From Hymenobacter sp. HSC-4F20 (lineage in GTDB: Bacteria; Bacteroidota; Bacteroidia; Cytophagales; Hymenobacteraceae): a stretch of DNA of 64,000 nucleotides. The notes under the pieces were generated by a model. That model was not told the origin of the DNA, did not search any database, and saw nothing but the letters and a program-made list of their open reading frames with translations. Below are positions 1 through 10,421 of this stretch, piece by piece. Position 1 is the first letter of the stretch. The number at the start of each line of letters is the position of its first letter. The translations under genes were made by a program, and so were the position numbers. The stretch is from the NCBI RefSeq assembly GCF_019599275.1, contig NZ_JAHZTD010000003.1, positions 248,001-312,000 on the forward strand. The letters run 5' to 3'.

Positions 1-783
1 CCGGTCAATCAGAAAGCCCGACAGCCCGAAAATCTTGACTTCCTTGGCCGTTTCATCCGATGCACCAGTCTGACGGAGGTAGTCCAACTCGCGCCGCTCA
101 GGCGTCCAGCCGTGTACCAGCGAGTAGCTGCGCTCATTAAAGTGCGACTCGCCCAAGAACGCCGGCACCACCGCTACCAGCAGCAGCAGCAGCAGCCACG
201 GGTTGAAAGCAGTGAGCCCGACGGCCAGAAACACCATCGTAATAAAGTCCTGGGCCTGGCTGAGCACCTGGGCCATGAGCACGGTGCGCGAAAGGGTCTG
301 GCGGCGTGCCCGCTCCAGCTTGTCATAGAATGTGCTATCCTCGAACTGGTCGAGGTCCAGCTCGGCCGCGTGCTGCATGAGGCGCACGGAGGTTTGGTTG
401 GCAAACAGGTCGCCGAGCAGCGAATCGAGCAGGGCAACGCCGCGCCCTAGCGCATCGGAGAGAATTGCCAGCCCAAATTCCAGGGCCACCAACGTCAGCA
501 CGGGAGTTAACGCCCGCTCGGCGGCCGGCTGGCGGCTGAGTTGCACTACCGTGTCGAGGATAAGCTGCCCAACGTAGAGCATGGCTACCGGTAAGGCAGC
601 CCGCAACAAGCGAAGCGCCACGTTGCCCAGCGTCAGGGCCGGGCTGGTTTGCCACACCAGGCGCAAGAACTCCGGCAGGTTTTTCAGCGCCGAGAACCGC
701 TCCTGCACCGTGAGGCTGGGCTTGCCGTCGGGGCGTGGTTTCTTAGCTGATATAGTAGAGAAAAAGGAATCGGAACGAGCCAT
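1..783 (-). CDS. ABC transporter, permease/ATPase exporter (5' part, cut by window edge)
   Basis: The reading frame is open from an ATG at 783 to the window edge (261 codons, no stop), so only the N-terminal part is visible. It reads MARSDSFFSTISAKKPRPDG, then a type-1 ABC exporter membrane domain. Hydrophobic segments occur near residues 50-80, 95-115 and 185-205. The stretch STFYDKLERARRQ is a typical intracellular-loop signature of MsbA/HlyB-like exporters. The later part, ERRELDYLRQTGASDETAKE followed by VKIFGL, is characteristic of bacterial ABC transporters with fused permease and ATPase. The nucleotide-binding domain would lie outside the window. The CAG run on the plus strand near 180 is simply a poly-Leu membrane segment. 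The substrate cannot be inferred. Confidence 0.85.
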   Translation of the reverse strand, partial: MARSDSFFSTISAKKPRPDGKPSLTVQERFSALKNLPEFLRLVWQTSPALTLGNVALRLLRAALPVAMLYVGQLILDTVVQLSRQPAAERALTPVLTLVALEFGLAILSDALGRGVALLDSLLGDLFANQTSVRLMQHAAELDLDQFEDSTFYDKLERARRQTLSRTVLMAQVLSQAQDFITMVFLAVGLTAFNPWLLLLLLVAVVPAFLGESHFNERSYSLVHGWTPERRELDYLRQTGASDETAKEVKIFGLSGFLIDR

Positions 784-884
784 ATTCCGGCTATACGGCA
801 CACTCCGCGCCGAAGTGCTGCATCAGCCGTTTTGGCAGAGTATGCAGGGTAGGAAACAGGAGCAGCTCAGGCGGGCCGTTACCC

Positions 885-916
885 GAAAGGTCCGGCTGCG
901 TGCAGCCGGACCTTTC
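885..916 (-). terminator. Hairpin downstream of the small gene at 951-1211
   Basis: A perfect 15-bp stem (885-899 with 902-916) with a 2-nt loop lies just past the stop of the minus-strand gene ending at 951. The T-run is weak (CTTTC), so this may be a terminator or an mRNA-stabilising hairpin between the two minus-strand genes. Confidence 0.5.
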
Positions 917-950
917 AAAGAAACTAGCAGTACAAGGTGCCCGACAGCCC

Positions 951-1211
951 TTACGCATTCATAATCTTGCCCTGGTTGTCCCAGTGGCTATGCTTGACGG
1001 TCATGGTGCCGGGCTCGCGCTTGATGGTGCGCGTAAACCGCTCGCCCACAATTTTGCCGTCGGGGCGGCGCTTGCCGAAGAACAGGACCACCGGCTCCCC
1101 GTTTTCATTTGTCAGAAAGGTAATGTCATAGCCCTTGAACACGTCGTTGATGCGGGCCGAAGGCTCGTAGATTTTGCTGAGCTTCTTGTCTAGTTCGTGG
1201 TGGAGTGGCAT
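951..1211 (-). CDS. Small conserved protein of unknown function (86 aa)
   Basis: The frame could start upstream at 1307, but the internal ATG at 1211 (MPLHHELDKKLSKIYEPSAR) starts the part with normal protein composition. The extension upstream is Pro/Thr rich and unconvincing. The protein is basic and soluble, with several beta-type stretches (DITFLTNENGEPVVLFFGKR) and no signal peptide or membrane segment. I do not recognise the family. It sits upstream of the ABC exporter on the same strand, separated by a hairpin at 885-916, so co-transcription is uncertain. Confidence 0.65.
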   Translation of the reverse strand: MPLHHELDKKLSKIYEPSARINDVFKGYDITFLTNENGEPVVLFFGKRRPDGKIVGERFTRTIKREPGTMTVKHSHWDNQGKIMNA

Positions 1212-1406
1212 GGTTGTACAGAAAAGGGTTATGGGTAGTGTACGGGGCATTTTCGGAAGCGGTATAGTGTTGAGGTAGGCCGGCGTTGCTCCATCCTTAG
1301 TGCCCACTACCCTATTCGAAGCGGAAGAGCGTTACTTTACAGCAGTAATTTCTTGCCGCGCGTACATACCGGTTGGGCTTGCGTAATCTGCCCGTTTGCA
1401 TTCCTT

Positions 1407-2945
1407 ATGCTGCATAGCATTCTGTTTTCTGCCTTCGATGATGTAGCCCGCCAGGCCCAGTACGTAGCGGTGAAAGCCGCTCTGGAAGCGGAGCTTACGG
1501 CCTTTCCGACCCTGCTGCTGGGCAACTTTGAGGTGGAAGGCGAGGTAGTCGATGCGCTGGTGGTGCGCCCGCACAGCCTCACCGTACTCCTGTTTGTGCC
1601 CGAGGGCGGATTGCTCGACATCGACACCCCACAAGATGGGGCGTGGCGGCTAGGCTCCTACACCCTCCAGGGCGATGAACACGCGGCCAACCCCTTCGAG
1701 CAGTTCCTGCGCCAACAGGAAGCCCTTGCCCGCTGGCTGAGCACCCAGCTGCCCACTAGTTCGGTGCAGCCCGAGCTGATTACCGGGGTAGTGCTCTTTG
1801 CGGGTCCCGTGCAGTTTGGGCCAGGGGTAGAAACCTACCTGCGCCGGCAGCCTGGGGCCGAAAGCTTCCAGCTGCTGGCCGAACTGCCTCAGCTTCCGCG
1901 CCGCCTGCGCCAGCTCAGCAACCCCGAAATCAACTTCCCCAACGACGAGCTCCTGGCCTGGGCGCAAGTGCTCAAAGATTCTCCTACCCCATCCGAAGAG
2001 GCCAACCACGATGAGCCCGGTAGCAGCTACTGGGAACAGAAGGCGCGGCAGCTCTGGCGCTGGCTGGGAGCCGAAGACATTCCGCACGACGCGCCCTACG
2101 GCTCGGCGGCCGAAGCCGTGGCCGCCAGTGAGCAGGAAATGCACCGCCTGGAGCAGCTCAGCCAGCAGGTGCGGGCCGAGCTGGCTCAGCAGCGGCAGGA
2201 AATGGAAGCCCGCGAGGCCGAACGGGAACGAAGCATTGAGCAGCTGCGGGCTCAGCTGACGCAAGCACCCGGCCCGGCCGCTGAGGTAGCCGCCCTGCAG
2301 GCCCGCCTAGCCGCCGAAACTCAGGAGAAAAACCGCCTGGAAGAAGCCATCCGAGCGGCGCAGCAGGAGTCGGCGGTGCGTAACCAGGAGCTGGACGCGC
2401 GCATTCAGCAGTTGAGCCACCTGATTCAGCAACTGCAGCGCCAGCCGGAACCGGTGGCTGCAGCAGCCCCGGCGGCCGCTGCTCCGATTATTGTTCCGCC
2501 TCGCAAGGTAGCGCCCCCCGTAGCGCGGCCAGTCCCGGCTAGCGGCAACCTGCTACCCCGCGGCTCCTGGCGCATCCAGTGGCCACGGGTGCTGATGGTA
2601 GTGGTCATTATTCTCGGCATCGGCGGCGGGGTGTGGGGAGTAATCAATCTAGTGCATAACCGCTTTGCGGCCGCGCCCTCTCCTACCCGCACGAACAATT
2701 CCAACCCTCAGCGCCCAACCGAAGAGGCGACGGTGCCCTCACTCACCGATATCCAGCCCGACACTATTGTTGTGGCCGACGAGGAAGGCGCGGCTTCCGA
2801 GCCAGCTCCTACCCCCGAAACTACCGACAACCTTGCCGCTGATAGTGCCAGCCAGGAAGATGCGGGGCTGTATGAATCGGGAGAAGAAACTCCGGAGGAA
2901 ACCAGCTCCGATACTGCGGCCGTCGAAAGTCAGCTGCCGGAATAA
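1407..2945 (+). CDS. Coiled-coil single-span membrane protein with NERD-like N-terminus
   Basis: The start is taken at 1407 (MLHSILFSAFDDVARQAQYV), giving 512 aa; the longer frame from 1353 adds an unlikely leader. Residues about 20-110 resemble the fold pattern of NERD (nuclease-related) domains, with a VDALVVRPHSLTVLLF strand pair and a later NPFEQFLRQQEALARWL helix, but the usual catalytic E-x-K of NERD is absent. Residues about 240-350 are a charged coiled coil rich in Glu, Gln and Arg. A Pro/Ala linker follows, then one membrane span at about 394-416 and an acidic Ser/Thr/Glu tail. No close neighbour suggests a pathway. The NERD relation is inference from pattern only; a structural role at the membrane is equally possible. 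Confidence 0.75.
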   Translation: MLHSILFSAFDDVARQAQYVAVKAALEAELTAFPTLLLGNFEVEGEVVDALVVRPHSLTVLLFVPEGGLLDIDTPQDGAWRLGSYTLQGDEHAANPFEQFLRQQEALARWLSTQLPTSSVQPELITGVVLFAGPVQFGPGVETYLRRQPGAESFQLLAELPQLPRRLRQLSNPEINFPNDELLAWAQVLKDSPTPSEEANHDEPGSSYWEQKARQLWRWLGAEDIPHDAPYGSAAEAVAASEQEMHRLEQLSQQVRAELAQQRQEMEAREAERERSIEQLRAQLTQAPGPAAEVAALQARLAAETQEKNRLEEAIRAAQQESAVRNQELDARIQQLSHLIQQLQRQPEPVAAAAPAAAAPIIVPPRKVAPPVARPVPASGNLLPRGSWRIQWPRVLMVVVIILGIGGGVWGVINLVHNRFAAAPSPTRTNNSNPQRPTEEATVPSLTDIQPDTIVVADEEGAASEPAPTPETTDNLAADSASQEDAGLYESGEETPEETSSDTAAVESQLPE

Positions 2946-2962
2946 TACTCGCTGTATAAGCA

Positions 2963-2996
2963 AAAAGGCCCCAGCCAAGTTGACTGGGGCCTTTTT
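2963..2996. terminator. Bidirectional terminator between convergent genes
   Basis: A GC-rich stem (2963-2974 with 2984-2995, core GGCCCCAG/CTGGGGCC) is flanked by A-run and T-run. It lies between the stop at 2945 (+) and the catalase stop at 3023 (-), and so can serve both directions. Confidence 0.9.
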
Positions 2997-3022
2997 TCAA
3001 TACGTAACGGCGGAAACCCGAA

Positions 3023-4714
<1,692 letters not shown>

Positions 4715-4864
4715 ACCTGATGTTGTGTGAGTGATGGGTGTAATACCGGCAAGGTACACCAGAGGTTAGGTCTAGTGGAGAATTTTTCTCCGAAAGAATT
4801 TTGGCATTTTCCTTCCTGCCCGGCCGAAACCACGTTTTATACGGCCGCCCGAAGCTTCAGGAGC

Positions 4865-4872
4865 TACCTTTG
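4865..4872 (+). promoter_or_regulatory. Bacteroidota -7 box (TACCTTTG) for the MFS gene
   Basis: An exact TAnnTTTG match ends 6 nt before the ATG at 4879. Transcription would start at or a few nt before the start codon, so the mRNA may be leaderless or nearly so. No -33 TTTG is visible at 19-21 nt upstream. Confidence 0.55.
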
Positions 4873-4878
4873 CCCTCC

Positions 4879-6081
4879 ATGTCTGCTCCTTCCCCGACTG
4901 CTCCTGCTCCCGTGTACACCATCGGCTTCTGGCTGATGTGCCTCTCGTCGCTCCTGTTTTTCATGAGCTTCAATATGCTCCTGCCCGAGCTGCCCGACTA
5001 CCTCACGCGCCTGGGCGGGGCCGAGTACAAGGGCTTCATTATTGCCCTGTTTACCCTCACGGCCGGCCTTTCGCGCCCCTTCAGCGGCAAGCTGGCCGAT
5101 ACGGTGGGGCGCATTCCGGTAATGGTGTTTGGCTCTTTGGTGTGCTTTGTCTGCGGGTTCTTCTACCCCTTCACGGCCACGGTAGCCGCGTTTCTGGGGC
5201 TGCGGCTGCTGCATGGCTTTAGCACGGGCTTCAAGCCCACTGGCACGGCCGCCTTCATTGCCGACATCATTCCCTATGCCCGGCGCGGCGAGGCTATGGG
5301 CCTGCTGGGGGTAGCGGGTTCGTTGGGCATGGCGGCCGGACCCATGCTGGGCTCGTTCCTGGCCGAGCAATTCTCCCTCAATACCATGTTCTACTGCTCC
5401 TCGGGGCTGGCGCTGCTGAGCCTGGTGGTGCAGGGAACCATGACGGAAACTCTACCCCAGGCTCAGCGCCAACCTTTCCGCTGGAGCCTGCTGCGCCTGG
5501 ACTGGAGTGAGGTGCTGGAGCCCCGGGTGCTCAAGCCGGCCCTCGTGACACTGCTGTGCCTCTTTCCTTTTGGGGCGGTGCTCACCGTCATTCCCGACCA
5601 GAGCCGCCTGCTGGGCCTCACCCACGGCAGCAAGGGCCTGTTCTACACCTGCTACACCGGCGCCTCCCTGGTTATTCGCCTGCTGGCCGGTCGTGCTTCC
5701 GACCGGTACGGGCGCGTGCCGGTGCTCATTGGCTCCTCGGCCCTGATGGCCCTGGCGTTGGGCCTGATGGCCCTGGCTACTTCGGTGCCGGTGTTTCTGG
5801 GCGCGGCCATTCTGTTTGGGCTGGCTACGGGGCTGAACTCGCCTACCCTCTACGCCTGGACGGTAGATTTGAGCCACCCCGAGCGGCGGGGCCGGGCCGT
5901 GGCTACCATGTACATTGCTCTGGAAGCCGGCATCGGGCTGGGCGCGTTGCTGGCCGGCTGGCTGTATGCCAATGAGCCCGCCCACCTACCCCTGGTGCAC
6001 GGCCTGAGTGCCGCCATGGTGGCCGCAGCTCTACTCTACCTGCTGCGGCAGCCGCGCACCAGTCCTGTTATGGTTGAGTAA
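4879..6081 (+). CDS. Major facilitator superfamily (MFS) transporter
   Basis: Integral membrane protein of 400 aa with about 12 hydrophobic segments, the normal size for MFS. The loop 2-3 signature GKLADTVGRIPVMV is present near residue 72, and its second-half counterpart GRASDRYGRVPVLIG appears near residue 275. The start at 4879 (MSAPSPTAPAPVYTIGFWLM) is chosen because a -7 promoter box lies directly upstream and the longer frame from 4801 has no transporter-like residues. Proton-coupled export of a small molecule is the family expectation; the substrate is unknown. It is transcribed away from katA, with no partner gene. Confidence 0.9.
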   Translation: MSAPSPTAPAPVYTIGFWLMCLSSLLFFMSFNMLLPELPDYLTRLGGAEYKGFIIALFTLTAGLSRPFSGKLADTVGRIPVMVFGSLVCFVCGFFYPFTATVAAFLGLRLLHGFSTGFKPTGTAAFIADIIPYARRGEAMGLLGVAGSLGMAAGPMLGSFLAEQFSLNTMFYCSSGLALLSLVVQGTMTETLPQAQRQPFRWSLLRLDWSEVLEPRVLKPALVTLLCLFPFGAVLTVIPDQSRLLGLTHGSKGLFYTCYTGASLVIRLLAGRASDRYGRVPVLIGSSALMALALGLMALATSVPVFLGAAILFGLATGLNSPTLYAWTVDLSHPERRGRAVATMYIALEAGIGLGALLAGWLYANEPAHLPLVHGLSAAMVAAALLYLLRQPRTSPVMVE

Positions 6082-6084
6082 GAC

Positions 6085-6115
6085 TTGCTAGCTCGCGGGG
6101 TTTTCAATAGCTTTG
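6085..6115 (+). promoter_or_regulatory. Promoter TTG-N20-TAGCTTTG upstream of the DUF3857 cluster
   Basis: A TTG at 6085-6087 and a perfect -7 box TAGCTTTG at 6108-6115 are separated by 20 nt, in good agreement with the Bacteroidota sigma-A consensus. The start codon of the first DUF3857 gene is at 6170, giving a leader of about 50 nt. That leader holds a small GC hairpin at 6123-6136. Confidence 0.7.
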
Positions 6116-6169
6116 CTGCACCCCGGGCCTGCCCGGATAGTTTATATTTCCCAAAGCTATTCTCGTCGG

Positions 6170-8203
6170 ATGATTATGCGTGTTAGCCCTACCGTGTGGC
6201 GCGGGGTCCTGAGCGGGTTGCTGCTCACCCTGCCAGCCCTGGGGCGGGCCCAGGAAGTTCCCCTTCGCTTTGGCAAGCTGGACGCCAAGGAAGCCGCCGA
6301 ACTGCTGGCCCGCCCGGCCCCCGACTCGGCCGCGGCAGAGGTAGTGTGCGACTTCGGACAATCCAAAATTCAGGGTGGCCAGGAAGGCTTCGAGTTGCGC
6401 TTCGAGCGCACCGCCCGCCTATTGATCCGGCGCCGCCCGGGCTACGAGCATGCTACCGTGCGGGTGGTGCTCTACCACGACACCAAAAACGGCGAGCAGG
6501 AGCAGATTCAGCAGCTCAAGGGCATTACCTACAACCTGAGCGGCAAGGAGCTGACCAAGGATGCGCTCCGCACCGAGGCCGTGTTCAGCCGCAAGCTCTC
6601 CGACCGCCTCGATGAGTACGCCTTCACCTTGCCCAACGTGCGCGAAGGCTCCATCCTGGAGTTTACCTACGTGATTCGCTCGCCCTTCCTGTTCAACCTC
6701 CAGGACTGGCAGTTTCAGCAGGAAATACCCGTGCGCTGGAGCGAGTACCGGGTGCAGATTCCAAGCTTCTACCGCTACAAGGAAATAACCCGCTCCTACT
6801 GGCCCTTTGCCGCCAACGAAACGGGCGCCGCGCCCTACTCCACCGCCTACCGCGAAAGAGTCCGGGATTCATATGGGGTTAGCTCCAGCGCCACCGAACG
6901 CGCTTATACCATTACCACCCAGGCGCTTACCCGGCGCTGGGCCCAGAAAGATATGCCGGCCTTCCGGGCCGAGCCCTTCCTGACGACGGAAAACGACTAC
7001 CTGAGCCGGGTGGATTTTGAGCTGGAACGCATCCAGTTTGACGCCGACCGTGACCCGCAGTTTGTGGTGGGCACCTGGGGCCAGATTGAAAAGGAGCTGC
7101 TGGAGCAGGAGGGGTTTGGGGAGTACCTGACGCTCGACTCGCCGCTGGCAGCCGGCGCAGCGGCCCTGCGCACCATGCCGGACCCAGCCGCCCGCGCCGC
7201 CGCGGCCCGCCGGCTGGTGCAGCAGGCCGTAGGCTACTCGGGCACGGCCTCGCTCTATGCCCGCGCTACCCCCAAGCGGGTGCTGGAAACGCGCCAGGGC
7301 AATGCCGCTGAGGTAAATCTGCTGCTGGTACGCGCCCTGCGCGAAGCTGGCCTGGAAGCCCAGCCTCTGCTGCTGAGCACCCGCAGCCACGGCCAGATTC
7401 AGACGGAGCTGCCCGTGCTCAGCCAGTTCAACTACGTGGTGGCCCACGTGCGCCTGCCCGGCGACAAGGAACTGCTGCTCGACGCCACCGACCCTACCCT
7501 GCCCGGGGAGCTGCTGCCCCAGAACTGCCTGAACGGGCAGGGCCGCCTGCTCGGGCCGGCCGGGCGCTGGGTTCCGCTGGTTTCGGCCACACCCCACCTG
7601 CGCTACACCCACGCCCGCTTGGCGCTTGATGCCCAGGGCAGCCTGCAGGGAACCGTGCGCCAGGAGTACGCCGGCTACGCCGCCACCGAGTACCGACAGC
7701 CCCTGGCTGCCCTGCGCCAGCAGTGGCAGCAGGCCCACCCCGACTGGCAGGTGGAAAAAGCGGAAGCCACTACCGACGACCTGTCCCGCCCCGTAATCCT
7801 GACCCTGGCGGCCCGCCTGCCCGGAGCCGAGGCGCGCCCCGCTACCCTCTACGTGCGCCCCCTGGCCCAGCTCGGTATTCCGGCTACCCCCTTCCAGCAG
7901 CCCGACCGCCTATATCCCCTGGATCTGGGCAATAGCCGTCGGCTGGACTACTTGCTGGAGCTGACGTTGCCCGCGGGCTACGCGGCTACTGAGCTACCCG
8001 CAGCGGCCACGCTTTCCTTGCCCAATGATGGCGGCCGCTTTATTTTCCAGGTGGTGCAGCCCACGCCCCAGACCCTGGCCATTACCGGCAGGCTACACCT
8101 GGCCAAAACCCGCTATTCGGCTCAGGAGTACGCGGCCGTGCGCGAGCTATACGCCCGCGCCCTGGCCAAGCTGGCCGAACCCATTGTGCTGCAGCGGCAG
8201 TAG
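6170..8203 (+). CDS. Exported DUF3857/transglutaminase-like protein, catalytically degenerate (paralogue 1)
   Basis: 677 aa with a signal peptide (MIMRVSPTVWRGVLSGLLLT, Ala-rich cleavage region ending GRAQ). Residues about 60-230 match the DUF3857 domain seen in Bacteroidota, followed by a transglutaminase-like fold (about 330-450) and a beta-rich C-terminal domain. At the catalytic positions Cys is replaced by Ala379 (RQGNAAEVNLLL) and His by Tyr422 (SQFNYVVAH); the Asp remains as Asp438 (LLLDATD). A peptidase or crosslinking activity is therefore not expected, and a binding or structural role is more likely. It is a close tandem relative of the gene at 8376: both share LPNVREGS or MPNVREGS, NFQDW and VRWSEYR. 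Located in the periplasm or at the cell surface. Confidence 0.85.
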   Translation: MIMRVSPTVWRGVLSGLLLTLPALGRAQEVPLRFGKLDAKEAAELLARPAPDSAAAEVVCDFGQSKIQGGQEGFELRFERTARLLIRRRPGYEHATVRVVLYHDTKNGEQEQIQQLKGITYNLSGKELTKDALRTEAVFSRKLSDRLDEYAFTLPNVREGSILEFTYVIRSPFLFNLQDWQFQQEIPVRWSEYRVQIPSFYRYKEITRSYWPFAANETGAAPYSTAYRERVRDSYGVSSSATERAYTITTQALTRRWAQKDMPAFRAEPFLTTENDYLSRVDFELERIQFDADRDPQFVVGTWGQIEKELLEQEGFGEYLTLDSPLAAGAAALRTMPDPAARAAAARRLVQQAVGYSGTASLYARATPKRVLETRQGNAAEVNLLLVRALREAGLEAQPLLLSTRSHGQIQTELPVLSQFNYVVAHVRLPGDKELLLDATDPTLPGELLPQNCLNGQGRLLGPAGRWVPLVSATPHLRYTHARLALDAQGSLQGTVRQEYAGYAATEYRQPLAALRQQWQQAHPDWQVEKAEATTDDLSRPVILTLAARLPGAEARPATLYVRPLAQLGIPATPFQQPDRLYPLDLGNSRRLDYLLELTLPAGYAATELPAAATLSLPNDGGRFIFQVVQPTPQTLAITGRLHLAKTRYSAQEYAAVRELYARALAKLAEPIVLQRQ

Positions 8204-8375
8204 CGGCTTTTCCCCGTTTGCGTGTGTGCCCGCTACTCGTGATATTTAGCTGTCGGCCGTTTCCCGGTGCTGCTTTTATCCCGTTGCCGCATTTTAGCCC
8301 CGTTCTGGCTTCCGCCAGCCCCAGTGTCCTACCCTAGCTATATCCTAACTTACCCTTTTTCCTACCCCTGTTGGT

Positions 8376-10421
8376 ATGATGCAACCTCTACTCCGCCAGC
8401 TGCTACTAGCCGGTATCTGCAGCGCCGCGTCCGTGTCGCTGGCCCAGGCCCAGGCCGAGCCTATCAAGTTCGGTAAGATTGACGAGCGAGACCTGACCGG
8501 GCAGAACTTCGTGGCCGACAGCGCCGCTCCCGCCGTGGTTCTATGCGACTTCGGCCGCTCTACCTTCGACTACAGCGAAGGTCAATTTCGAGTGATTTTT
8601 GAGCGGGTCGCCCGTATCAAGATCCTAAAAAAAGCAGGCTACGAACACGCCACGGTAGAGGTGCCACTCTACCACCGCGGCACCTCGGAGGAAAAGCTGA
8701 CCGGGTTGCGCGGCTTCACTTACAACTTGGTGAATGGGCAGGTAGTCAAGGAAAAGCTCAATTCCGAGTCTATATTCCGAGAAATCAGTACTCCTAATAT
8801 TACCATCCGCAAGTTCACCATGCCCAACGTGCGCGAGGGCTCTGTTGTGGAGTTTACCTATACCGTGGCGTCGGAATTTACCTTCAACTTCCAGGACTGG
8901 AAGTTTCAGTCGGACATTCCGGTGCGCTGGAGCGAATACCGGGCGGCTATTCCAGAGTACTTTGATTACAAGATGCTGATGCAGGGCTACGAGCCCCTGG
9001 AGGTGCAGGAACGCACGGAAGGCACCACGCAATACACCATCCGGTGGTCATCCAACATAGACTCGCGCACGGGCCAGCGCGAATCAGGCGGGGCGGGCGT
9101 GGTAACGCCGCGCGTAACCAACTACCGCTGGGCTATGAAGAACGTTCCTGCCCTGCGCGAGGAGCCCTACATGACCACCACCGACGACTATATCGCCAAG
9201 ATTGACTTCGAGTTGGCCGGCACCAAATGGCCCGATGAGCCCTACAAGGCAGTAGCAAACACCTGGGAAAAGATTGACCGGGAGCTGCTCAACGAAGAAA
9301 ACCTGGGGGCTCAGCTTAGCCGCGGCGGCTTTCTGAAGGAACAATTGGCCCCGCTGCTGGCCCAGCATACGGAGCCCGCCGCTCGCGTAGCGGCTATTCA
9401 TGACCTAGTGCGCCGGGCCGTGAAGTATAATGGCAATACTGGCATCCTGACCTCGGGTAACCTGCGCCGGGTGTACGAGCAGAAAACCGGCTCGGCCGCC
9501 GACATTAACCTGCTGCTGGTTGCGGCCCTGCGCGAGGCCGGCCTGACGGCTAATCCGGTACTACTAAGCACCCGCAGCCACGGCCGGATGGAAACCAATG
9601 TGCCCTTAATCAGCCGGTTTAACTACGTGCTAGCCCACGTAGCCCTGCCCGAAGGCAAAACAATGCTGGTAGACGCTACCGAAGAGCTGGCTCCGTGCGG
9701 TATGCTACCCTACCGCTGCCTGAACGGGGTAGGGCGCCTGCTGCTGCCCAAAGAAGGAGAATCGCGTTGGGTGGAGCTAAAGCCCGCCGACCGTCTGCTC
9801 ACGTACCGCCAGGTAAACCTGACGGTGGATAATACCGGAGCCCTCAGCGGCAAGGTACACCAAGAGCACGGCGGCTACCTGGCCCTGACGCAGCGCGAAA
9901 AATTGCGCAAGCTGGGCGAGAAAAAGTACGTGGAAGAGCTGGCTGCCGGGCACGAAGGCTGGAGTGTGCCAAAGTTCACCTTCAAGGAACGTGACACTTT
10001 CCACAAGCCCCTGACCCTGGAGTATGAGTTTACTGCGGCGGGCGGCGAAACGCCTGCTGGCACCATCTACCTCAACCCGCTGCGGCATTTCGGCACCGAT
10101 AAAAATCCCTTCCTGCACGAGGACCGTCGCTTTCCCGTGGACTTCGGCACTGCCCTCGACGAAACGGTGCTCATAAACATTACCCTACCCGCTGGCTACG
10201 AGTTAGAGGAAACCCCTAAAGGCATGGCGGTGGAAATACCCGAGGGCGGCGGACGCTTCCTCTACAGCGTGCAGCCGGGCCAGGGGACGCTCCAGATCAT
10301 CAGCCGCCTAAGCCTGATGCGCCCCGTGTATTCGGCGGAGGAATACGCCCATCTACGCGAGTTTTTCACGCACGTCATCACCAAGCAGGGCGAGAAGCTG
10401 GTGCTTAAAAAGAAAGCCTGA
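8376..10421 (+). CDS. Exported DUF3857/transglutaminase-like protein, catalytically degenerate (paralogue 2)
   Basis: 681 aa; the start is ATGATG at 8376, with a signal peptide MMQPLLRQLLLAGICSAASV ending near SLAQAQA. Domain order is as in the gene before it: DUF3857, transglutaminase-like core, C-terminal beta domain. The catalytic triad is again broken: Ala374 replaces Cys (KTGSAADINLLL), Tyr417 replaces His (SRFNYVLAH), and Asp433 is kept (LVDATEE). The stop TGA shares one base with the ATG of the next gene at 10421, so translation of the two is probably coupled. The 172-nt spacer before it (8204-8375) shows no clear promoter or terminator, so transcription from 6085 may continue. Function unknown. 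Confidence 0.85.
   Translation: MMQPLLRQLLLAGICSAASVSLAQAQAEPIKFGKIDERDLTGQNFVADSAAPAVVLCDFGRSTFDYSEGQFRVIFERVARIKILKKAGYEHATVEVPLYHRGTSEEKLTGLRGFTYNLVNGQVVKEKLNSESIFREISTPNITIRKFTMPNVREGSVVEFTYTVASEFTFNFQDWKFQSDIPVRWSEYRAAIPEYFDYKMLMQGYEPLEVQERTEGTTQYTIRWSSNIDSRTGQRESGGAGVVTPRVTNYRWAMKNVPALREEPYMTTTDDYIAKIDFELAGTKWPDEPYKAVANTWEKIDRELLNEENLGAQLSRGGFLKEQLAPLLAQHTEPAARVAAIHDLVRRAVKYNGNTGILTSGNLRRVYEQKTGSAADINLLLVAALREAGLTANPVLLSTRSHGRMETNVPLISRFNYVLAHVALPEGKTMLVDATEELAPCGMLPYRCLNGVGRLLLPKEGESRWVELKPADRLLTYRQVNLTVDNTGALSGKVHQEHGGYLALTQREKLRKLGEKKYVEELAAGHEGWSVPKFTFKERDTFHKPLTLEYEFTAAGGETPAGTIYLNPLRHFGTDKNPFLHEDRRFPVDFGTALDETVLINITLPAGYELEETPKGMAVEIPEGGGRFLYSVQPGQGTLQIISRLSLMRPVYSAEEYAHLREFFTHVITKQGEKLVLKKKA

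Noticed and set aside
178-200. CAG-type trinucleotide repeat
   Set aside because: It encodes a Leu run in a membrane segment of the ABC exporter; a coding consequence rather than a microsatellite of interest.
4749-4756. -7 box for katA (TACCTTGC on the minus strand)
   Set aside because: The last two bases deviate from TAnnTTTG and there is no -33 element; too weak to list as a promoter.
6869-7738. 289-codon minus-strand frame inside the first DUF3857 gene
   Set aside because: Shadow frame caused by codon bias; no motifs and no start context.
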